Positions 50,515-64,000 of a stretch of 64,000 bases of DNA are shown one piece after another (position 1 is the first letter of the stretch; the number at the start of each line of letters is the position of its first letter). The stretch covers positions 21,264,370 to 21,328,369 of the forward strand of contig NC_045140.1 in NCBI RefSeq assembly GCF_008831285.2, given 5' to 3'. The DNA is from Nymphaea colorata. Lineage: Eukaryota > Streptophyta > Magnoliopsida > Nymphaeales > Nymphaeaceae. The notes below the pieces were generated by a model. That model did not search any database, had not been told where the DNA came from, and saw only the letters and a list, made by a program, of their open reading frames with translations. The translations under genes and the position numbers were made by a program.

Positions 50515-52717
50515 TTTGCTATTTCTTGAATGAATGTAAAGCTTATCCCCTTCTTCCAAGGAAAAATAAAAATCAAGCAGCGGGGTCATTTTCTCACTCC
50601 AAGATATTTCTCGACTCAAGTACCATAGTATTAGAGTTGCATCCATAAATTCTCATACCACTGTCGTTCAAAACAAAGTGCTTACTATACACTTGGAATC
50701 AGGTCAACCATCAACCATACCATGCGTTTTTATGGTCCCATCAATATTCATGTTGATGGACAAGACCACCATAATATATCGCGTCCTCAATAAATATAAA
50801 AAAGGACCGTTACTGTAAGTTATTTGAAAAAAAAAATTTTTTTTTTATATATTACTTAAAGATTGGCTCATGAGAAAGGGAAAGCAAGTTTGTCAGCTAA
50901 GCCGGCATTTCGGGTTTCTCTTACACCGCCTAAGCAACTCGAGCAAGTGAGTAAACCAAGCAAACTTAAGTGGATGCCATAGAAAATTGAGCTTTTTTGG
51001 TGAAAATGTTTTGACTTTTTCTTTCTTTTTTTTTCAAAATGGAGTGTGACGTGATGATCGATGTGTTATGTTTTGATTGAAATAAATCTTCCCGTATGAG
51101 CTCTCGGTTGATTTAGATGCTAAAGGTACGGGACGACCATATCTGGCTTCGATTTCTTCTCCAATAACAACGGTGATAAGACGGATGATGAAACGTTTAT
51201 GAAGCATTACACCAAGTGGGTCACAAAATTATGTGATTTCGGTAATGGGTGTGATGCTGGCAACCATGAACGAGGGTTCTGGTTTATCATGAATAGGATG
51301 AATGACGCAGCCCATTATAAATAACTGTACTATAGTAATTAAATGAACGATTACGCTCAAGAATCCATGGTAAAAGTGTATCTCATCAGCCTCCTTCAAT
51401 AGCTTAGCTGTTAATAATTAATAAACTGGCAAACGTCCAGCGTTTGCTTCTTTGTGATGATTTTTTTTTTTTGTTTTCCTTTGCTTACAAGGAAAAGGAA
51501 GCATAGATTAGAAATGTATGTCTTAAAACAATCACCCTGATAGCCCGCCAGAAGGATCCTTTACCTCTTACTCAAAGCAAGCGGCGTCTTCCGCCCGGAG
51601 TAATCACATTCACAGCCAATAAAAGCTCCAAATAAATTGAGAGGCAAAAGTTAGCAGTCATAGCTTAGGCTACGACTTGGAAGAAGCAATTACAGGAAAA
51701 AGGCAGGAAGATGCAAAGCATCTTCAGCATTGAAGTTTGATTCCACTTTCTTAGTGCATGCTCTGTTAGCAAGCTCAAGTTGGCATCCGATAGAGATCCA
51801 TCCCGCGATCTTGACATTTTTTCAATTTCTCGACTTTTTCTCCAAAGTTACCTACTGATTTTGGTCTGTATTGGCAAATCCAACTGATTAAGTAAAGGTG
51901 GATTCGAATATGAATTATCATGCGCCACCTGATCTGGGGGCATCGGGTAAACCAATGGCCGGAGAACACGGGCGACCTGCCACCATTTGGAAGGGCCGAA
52001 GGTCGGGTTCTTGGTTGGTGAGCCGCCGGCCGTTTTTATTTTATGGCGCCGTTACCGGCCACGATCAAATCCTGGTTTTCAATGCGTTTAGCTTATCCGA
52101 ATCTGACAGCACCTTTTTCACCAGTCTCGTGCAACCATCGACTCTACATGAGATCCAACTTAAGTCATCTTTAAGGAGGGTCGACAGACAAATGTCTTAA
52201 ATCTGTGAATCTGATTTGGCAACATGGCTTCGATAAAATCCATCGTTCATCAAATGAAAGATCTCCGATCATACCAGAGATCAAACATCCACGCTTGAAA
52301 TCCAAATTTGTTGATCTTTTCACCACCAGAAGGTTCCATCTTCTCAAACTATCAGGATCTTAAGGTCCAAAAAGTAACCAAGAACGTGTGTTAGACTAAC
52401 TAAATAAGCCACGCCGCGGACTTCGAGACACTCGCAAGTTTTATTGATGGGAGGAGCAGTAAATCTTGCAAGTGTTTCAAGTTTTGGGATTTTCTTTCCG
52501 TGAAAGATTGGCCTGCACAACATAAAAAGTTCGTAAACAGATTCCAATATAGGAATACGTATCAGTTAGATAGAAATAGATTTTGTTATTCTGTTAGTAG
52601 GATTTGACTGACATATGGTTGTTGTTTTTTCACTTGATTTATTTGCCAAAGAGTAAAACTAAAGGAAACTGTAGAACTTAAAAAGGGTCTTCAGCCTGGT
52701 AGTTGCTGGGCCCTTTA

Positions 52718-52765
52718 AGCCTGAATAGAGATTATAAGTTAAGCCTGAATGGAGATTATAAGTTT
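52718..52765. repeat. 24-bp tandem duplication
   Basis: AAGCCTGAATAGAGATTATA and the next four bases are followed immediately by the same unit with one change (A to G). Confidence 0.9.
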
Positions 52766-54069
52766 TTTGAAAGTTGGGTAGCTGTAAAAGTAGGTAGGGT
52801 TTTTAGCTTCACTGGTAGTTCACTCAGTAGCCCCGAGCCATGCTTATCATATGTGCAGTCGTGTTAGCTTCTTATTACCATAACATGAACAAACGCATAC
52901 AACACATTCGGGGACATCATACACATAGAAGGCTTTGCTTGTTTGGTGTAAGAGAATTAGAAGCACCACAGATTTAATTAACAAGGCATTTGAATACCCC
53001 AGATTTGGGATCTGAAATTCTTATCTGATTTCAGATGCATCTCAAATATATGGTCCTACCCAATTGGAAAGAGATCGAGGCTTCGGGTCTTGATTCTCGA
53101 TTGATTGGTGATAGAATGAAATACTCTTCTTATTCACCTAGATTGAAGATTGCATGAATTGTAACCCATGCATCTTCAAACTCATACGTACTTAAAGGTA
53201 AAAGGTTATGTGGAATGAATTGTTTGATAAAATAAAACTACCAAAACTAAAATTCATATGTTATTGAGTCGAGCTTTAGATAGAACCTTTCACAACAAAT
53301 TGAAACGCCAGGCATATACATTATTCAGTAATAATGCTCTTGTTATCAAAATATTGTATGATATAATACAGTTCAAGCTATGCATTGATTGTTAATTGAT
53401 AAGCTTAGACAAGTAGTGTTGGTGCTTGGCTTCCTCGTGAATACGGTCGGACTGCCCAACTAATTGAAACTACAAATTGAAGGTGTTTGGTAAGAAAAAT
53501 ACTGTATTTATTTGAAACACATGTTCATAAAAAAATACTATAGTTTTTGTTTTAGATAACATAGTTTGATTATGTCTAACACTTAATTTTTCGAATCTAA
53601 AATGATATCTATAATTACACAATGTTTATTAGAACAAGAACAAGGGTACGTTTTTATACATTTTTATTGTGGGATCAACTGACTTTGTTCTGATCCAAAT
53701 TCCGCCTTTGAGCCCGGACCGATATGGTGCCCTGGATAGATCCGGGCAGTATATTACCGGTTCTGTCCGGGTCATGGACTGGATCCTACTCTATCCCTTC
53801 TGCCGGGGATAAACCCCCGGAGTTTTGTAAACTTACGCTATCCGAGAAGTGGGAGCAAGGCAGCAGGAGTGAGGAAGACAATGCCAAGATAACGAAACGC
53901 CGATCATACTCGGCTGTTTTCCGCTAATCTCAGCCTGCTGGAAGGCAATTGATACCGCCGGCAGCTAAATAATCAGAAGCTGGTGTTTCCCTAACCTCTT
54001 TTATCCGGTTCATCTCTTGCGGAAATTGGGCAAGCCATTTCTTGGCATTGAGTGAAACTAGGGTTTACA

Positions 54070-58351
<4,282 letters not shown>

Positions 58352-60814
58352 AAAGTTAGATGATCTGAAGCTTGGAATATTTGAGGCAATTCTTACGTCT
58401 TCTACCATTTTTCTTGGTCTTATACCCAGTAGCAAATCAAAACAATAGGTTCTGTCGAAATGGTTTTGGTTGTATTTTAGGCACAGAGTTGTACCTGAGG
58501 AAAATTTGTGTACTCATCTTGAGAGGACAAACATTCTTATGAAATGAATAATCATAATCTCTCGATGATTTTAGAGTAATGAAATGCTGGTTCTGGTTCC
58601 TTAGCACATTGTTACTCCAAACATGTTTGATTTTGTTTGCAATTTATTTGCTTTTTTCTCTCAAGTTGGATGTCAGTGTTGGATTGCATAATAGCTTACC
58701 AGGTGTAGGCTTTAGTTGTAAATTTACCTAATCAGCAGACCATGGTGTTTGTGGATTCCTTGTACGAGCTTTAAATTAGTTCTGATCCCCTTTGTTTAAG
58801 CAATGGCTTGTTTGGATGCTTTCAATTGACTTGCGTCACTTCACCATCAGTCAGTTGGACTAAATTTGAACTTTTTCAGTACTTAATATTAATGTGATTA
58901 AACTTTCTGTTGCCTCATTTTCTAGAGATATTTCCTGTTAAAATGTGGTAAAGTCTCCTTTTCAAATTCTCCTGAATGGGTCATTGATGAGGCTCTTTCA
59001 CATATATAATTCTAACAAGTACGTATTGCAATGCAGTTATATGAAAACTCCTTGAGTTGAGTGGAACTCCTGACAATCAGGAAATAGTGGATGTTTCCTA
59101 AATATTGTATGAGCTAAACGTCTCACTGCCTTATGAATTGGTCTGTTTTCAGTCAAAGATTTCACATTGGTTTGTGCCTGTATGAGGTTTTTACTGTGAT
59201 GTGATGTGTCTCAAAGATTTGTGAGATTTTTCCTTTCTAATGATTGCTCAAGTTTTCATGTGCTTATGACCTGTTAGTAGTAGAAGTACTTGATTATGTT
59301 GTTTTGACCATCTCAACATATCATGCACCAAAGGCACTTATAGCTAGTAAGTATGAGAGCAAGCAACGTAACTTAACATGACAAGGTGAGGCATGGAGGA
59401 GCGATTGAAATTTCAAGGGGAAGAACAAAGGGACTTTAACGGCATCTCTGTTATGCACTTATTTGTCTTTAGTGAAATAATAATAAAAACCCTTTTGCTG
59501 CTTTGTGGCTTCTCTCTCTATACAGGATGGCAGTTTTTTGTGGTTCACTTCACTGCCGTGCTCCTCCTCCTCTCTAACCTGTGCTTTCATTTTTGCAAGT
59601 CAAAGTGTTACATGTGAGGACTTCTCTTGCAGTTCCTTGCCAAGTGCATGGAGTATAAAGTTGAGATAAGAACATTGAAAGAAAAGTGAAAAAGATAAAC
59701 ATCTTGAGGAAGTATTTTGAAAGAAGAAGCACTTTTGAAAAAATAGAAACACATAATGAAGATCTTTTGAAAATATTTGAAAAGAATGGGAAGCATCACT
59801 TGGACGTAAAGCATGATATTTTCAAAAGATCACTATATCAGAAGTTGTCAGTGATTTCTTTGGGTTTTAGTTGTGGCTCACAGAAAGGCTAGGTGGCGGT
59901 CCCTTTCATGTCCATTGAGGGAAGAGGTTGGGTGGTTCCCTTTTGTAAATAAAAGGCGCCTTTCACTTCAGGTCTTAGTGTTGTAACTACATAAAAAAGG
60001 ATGACTATTAATGCTTAGCCTTCTTTACGGACAGGACTTTGGCGCATGACTGGGAGTCATGTGATGCATACCTCTCTCTCTTTCTCTGCCTGTCATGTGT
60101 TTTATAACTATATTTTCTTGGCATGACTCCACTTGTCCTACAACTAAAAGCATTCTTCGAGATGGGCTTCTAATCTAATTGCATTCTGTTCATATGCAAT
60201 GCTTGCAATATGCTTCTAATTTACCTAGTGCAGCTTTCAATAACTGCAATTTGGCTGTACGCAGGAATGCGCCCTTAAAGGAGGATTTCTGACCGAGTTT
60301 GATAATTGTTTTTGTGGATATCTGCAATTTCTGTCAAGTCTGCAGGTTTTTGTTGTGCCTCAAGGATCTTAGTTTTTCCAATGTTTCTGTTTTTGTCTGT
60401 CTTTTACTCTTTTTTCTCTTCATTTTTTTTTGGTTGAGAGGAGTTGTACACTCAAGTCTCAGGGGATGAGTCACAAGTCGTCCAAGGATGGCACTTTAGC
60501 AGGAGACTCGGTGGTCTTTTTTGCTTGCACCATCCTTAAACTAATTAGAAGAGGTTTTCACATGCATGCTCAGGTCACCATTATCCGCAGCTTGTCTGGC
60601 AAAAGGAAGAGGTTTTTCACACAAATATATATGCATCATAAGTGAATGTGCATGCATTGCTACTCCTGATGGGTTTCTATTTTCAGATTTGCAGGTTATT
60701 TTCTACAACAAGATGTTCAGATATGTGCATTATTTTCAGCACAAAATGCAGAAGCAGAATACCTGGGTCGATAAAAGCTCCACTTATCTCTCGGGGTGCC
60801 AATCGTGCTGGTTT
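58352..60814. other. 3' flank of ClpT and intergenic region
   Basis: The first few hundred bases should be the ClpT 3' untranslated region (AATGAATAAT near 58542 may serve in polyadenylation). The rest is AT-rich, with no recognised gene. Towards 60600-60814 it is probably the 3' part of the MIR2950 primary transcript. Confidence 0.4.
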
Positions 60815-60918
60815 AATTTCATGGATCGATGATATATTCCATCCCTTGCACACCAATCTGCTCCTATGTTGCAGTTCCAGTGTGCAAGAGATGGAATAAA
60901 CCACAAAGCCATGTGCTA
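60815..60918 (-). ncRNA. MIR2950: microRNA precursor MIR2950
   Basis: On the minus strand, 60896-60876 reads TTCCATCTCTTGCACACTGG plus one base, which I recall as the mature miR2950 5p sequence described in grapevine. Its partner 60855-60835 reads TGGTGTGCAAGGGATGGAAT plus one base and resembles the 3p strand. The two arms pair with one mismatch over the central 19 bp, and both ends of the duplex leave 2-base 3' overhangs, the Dicer-like signature. The loop is 20 bases. The lower stem continues in the same register (CATGG at 60820-60824 with CCATG at 60909-60913). The primary transcript should start upstream, above 60920. A minus-strand open frame of 154 codons overlaps it but looks like chance within the transcript. 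Confidence 0.85.
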
Positions 60919-63900
60919 CTGTACGCTGGAAGATATTACTGCACTGAGTCATGGGGTCAGATTTCGGTGAGAAATTTGTATGGTGATGTCTGTTGCCTAT
61001 GACACTGAGTGACCAGGCTTCTACACGGCGGGGGTTTAGGCTGCAGAAATGGCCCTTCTTTGTTTTCCACATCTCTGTTGGGTATTTATAGTTTTTTTTT
61101 TGGCCTGATGTGTTTGGGCAACAATTAAAATATACTCTTTTCTCCATTGGTTATTTTGATTCCAGCAATCAATTGTGGCTTTTGGCTTTGCTTTAGGACA
61201 ATTAGGATACAGGTGGTGATGCTTGTAGTCAGAAGCATGTTATCGTTTGGTACCTGGTGAACTTTTAAAACAAAATTTTTTTCGGAGTGGAATGGAAAGC
61301 AAATGCTGGCTGACACGTACGTCACAGCTGATGGTGACTGAACACCCATTAAGGGAGCAATTCTGTCTTCAGCATTGCTGCAAAATTTCCTTGGGATATT
61401 CAATGTGGTTCGTGGATTATTCCAATCTCAATTCACACCTTTCTCTGAGATGCTTTTCCTTGGATTAAAGGGTAGTTTTATTGTTTTTTTGTGACTTGTG
61501 TAGAGCTGTCTCCCTTTTCTCTACTTTTCATCGCAGAAGTTGTTTCTCAAAGTGGATATCTTTTCAAAAGTAAAGCTGAAACTACTATCCATCCTTCAGT
61601 ATTCCCCAACTTGAAATCTTAAACGCGACCCAGCGGAACATCATTATCCATCTTGCATGATATTATAGCTTGTGACATTATGATATTATAGCTTGTTACA
61701 TTAACTAAGGTACCATGGGGATGGGACATCTTCCGTGAAATAAGCATTTCACCACGAGCATGTGAGCTACTATGTTGTTTCCCATCCACAGTAAGGTAAA
61801 CAAGAAAAAAAAAAATCTATGAACATTGGCTGCTGTGCCTTCCTGTCTTTTCCAATCAAGAGCCTGCAAAATAGCAAGATCTGTTTTTTTTTTCTCTGTT
61901 ATGTCCCCTAAAATGGTAGAAAGGTGAACGTTTCTGGACTCGGGTGTATGAGCTTTCTGCCATTTCTGGCACAGTGCTGGAACAGGAATTTTTTGGGCAT
62001 TGGTGTCTATGTGCTCTTATGTTGGATCCCATTCCATGCCCCAAAAGGAGCATTTCCGGATGGGTGTGTGCATGTGCGTGGTTGGTGCTCTGCTATTTCT
62101 CATCAGGTGGGCTTACAGAAGGTTGGCGAAAGAAATGTGTGAGTGCAGCTTTCTTTGAGAAGAAAGTGGGAAGGTACTGGGACAGTGGTGTCAGTTCATT
62201 AGTCCATGAGTGGAACTGCAAATCTGGAGCCCCCGTGCGGATCTCTGCCATAGAATATCACTTTTTAGGTGGAAGCAACTTATTCCATTAAAATATATTC
62301 AGTGTTTATCTCTAAGGAGAGAATATATAGGTTCCTGAGCGTCACAACTGTGTGCCGTGCCTGCCTCTTAGGCCGGAGCTTCCTAACACTCTGCAGCTTA
62401 CGCAGCATGCTTGTGATAGTGCAATGTGCACGCTTTTAGCCTGTGGTTGTCTGGTTGATAACCTGGGCTATGAGCTTAGGAGGCTATTACAGATTCACGG
62501 GGATATTTTTTTCACTCCATCTATGTATGCATGCTTTCTATAACTTCATGCAGATCTCAAATCTGCCGTTGTGCTGTTTGTTTCAGCAGTAAATTTCACC
62601 TAATGCAAATCTGACATTAGCCTCAGATCTCAGATTCAAGGCTATCTGCATGCCTCGCAGATGGAACGTATTGTGCCAATTTGGTGGAATTGCAAGGAGA
62701 CATGGACGAGCGAAGCAAAGGTTCTCTAAATATTATGCAATAACACAAAAACCATGTTCCCACGGTATAATTTGAGAGGCGTTTTCATCATTTTGAAGGA
62801 ATATTTTTTTGACCCATGCTACTTTTTGCTCTTATAGGGAAGGGGCCTTTTATTTAGCCAACAGAGGCATGTTGGTAACTTTTTGCCCATAACATGTTAT
62901 GCATCATAACATATAACCTGCTCCGGGACAAAAACATCTCGTTTGGAAATTTTCATAAGCTTCTCCGCTTCCGCTTCCTCCGTTGCTTTCCACATCCATC
63001 TCGTCTGAGGACAATTGCGAGGCAGACATAGGAAATCATTAAGTCAATTATGAAAATACCCTCATTTTTGTTCGAATTAAGTAAAGACACGGATTTAGAG
63101 ATATATTATGCATTTCATTTTTCCCACTCCAATGTGGTCTGCAGATCCTTAAGCTCACCGCCATTGCGCATTCTCCTTCTGTAAAAGAGATGCGTTCCAA
63201 ACGATTTCTGGTGGCTTGTGCCTGGTTCTCGAACCCTGCAAATGCAAATTCAGGGTGCTGGTTTTCGTATATGCGCGCGTTCTTCCGTCAGCGATTTTTC
63301 CTGCTTCCTCAACATGAAATTTATCTGTATCGTCAATTATATATGCTCGTGTCCCTTCACTTAAATTTGTGGCTCTACCGCTTATCTTAATGTATTTTCT
63401 AGTGAAATTTCACCTGTTCAATACACATTAAAATATTTTTCCAGTATTGAGAAAGAGTGTACAGTGTGGATGAATCTCATTATAGGATGTGTTTCCATCA
63501 TAGCGAATAAGTGCGACACCAATATTAGGAATCTCTAAAATGAGATAATCGTGCTTTATACGGTTTGCAAGCCGAACAATTTCAAAATACTGAAATATTG
63601 TTGGAAAAATTTCCTCCATTTTATTTTCAGGCCGTCAGTTTCGTATTTCCCAATATATATTAGAGGGAGGTTTGATGACAACATTTCAATAAAAGTTGAG
63701 GGCCTAACCCCAGCAAACATTTCCATTTTTTGATGCATATATTCATTTTTGTTTCAATAAAGGTCTGGGGCTTAACTCTTTGCTTCAAGGTCTACTGAAA
63801 CAAGCGGGAATTCAGCACATCTGAAAATCAAACAGGGTGAAATTTCACGTAAAAAACAAACAAAGAAAAAAATTGACTTTGAAGTTTTTACGAAGCATGT

Positions 63901-64000
63901 AGTGTAACTGGGCGGCAAGGTGGTCTACTCTAAAAGAGATCGATTGCTGTGACGACCCAATGTGATACTGTCTTGAACCATAAAAAGGTCCTAAAACTTA
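60919..64000. other. intergenic region to the right edge
   Basis: No protein gene is recognised on either strand. The left part should hold the promoter and 5' part of the MIR2950 primary transcript. A 23-bp tandem duplication (TGATATTATAGCTTGT-ACATTA) is at about 61658-61705. The remaining open frames are short and overlap on opposite strands. Confidence 0.45.

Larger units (their letters stand above)
48473..54069. other. intergenic region between the Dof and ClpT genes
   Basis: No protein gene is recognised. The first few hundred bases should be the Dof 3' untranslated region. A GC-richer patch at about 48886-49340 has overlapping open frames on both strands and an internal inverted repeat (CCAACATGGC near 48945, GCCATGTTGG near 48993), and is unclassified. 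A tRNA-like SINE head is at 50454-50514 and a 24-bp tandem duplication at 52718-52765. Confidence 0.45.

Noticed and set aside
60683..61147. Minus-strand open frame of 154 codons over the microRNA
   Set aside because: It covers the MIR2950 hairpin and its upstream transcript; the hairpin explains the conservation and the translation resembles no protein.

Overview
The window is nuclear DNA from a flowering plant. The genes have spliced GT-AG introns with T-rich acceptors, there are long (TA)n and (GA)n microsatellites, and the gene families are plant types (Dof factor, plastid ClpT, GDSL lipase). A foldback matching the angiosperm microRNA miR2950 also fits. I cannot fix the lineage from this sequence alone. 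Gene density is low, at six protein genes and one microRNA gene in 64 kb. No bacterial or viral gene set is present.

Layout, left to right. At 1-1448 is a GC-rich promoter region that may be shared with a minus-strand gene running off the left edge. At 1449-12883 (+) is an 11-exon prolyl-oligopeptidase-family gene whose Asp and His catalytic positions look lost. At 12884-18550 are two converging 3' flanks. At 18551-21469 (-) is an intronless 972-residue molybdenum-cofactor-sulfurase-like protein with Arg where the PLP lysine is expected. At 21470-31156 is a long intergenic stretch with a near-perfect 34-bp foldback at 24735-24869. At 31157-35683 (-) is a five-exon CDCA7-like zinc-finger gene with a mitosis-type MSA element just upstream of its start.

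At 37951-39736 are fragments of a PX/sorting-nexin gene: one exon with both splice sites, and a second exon present as two head-to-head copies that form a hairpin of about 450-bp arms around a 27-bp loop. At 40562-43254 (+) is a five-exon GDSL lipase. At 47735-48472 (+) is an intronless Dof factor. At 54070-58351 (+) is a six-exon plastid ClpT gene with a (TA)n tract of about 130 bp in its second intron. At 60815-60918 (-) is MIR2950.

These neighbours are an ordinary plant mix and form no operon or pathway. The parts most worth following up are the head-to-head gene-fragment hairpin, which is a plausible source of double-stranded RNA against its parent gene, the unnamed foldback at 24735, and the two apparent pseudoenzymes. 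Exon limits were set by eye from reading frame, splice consensus and family alignment remembered from established proteins.
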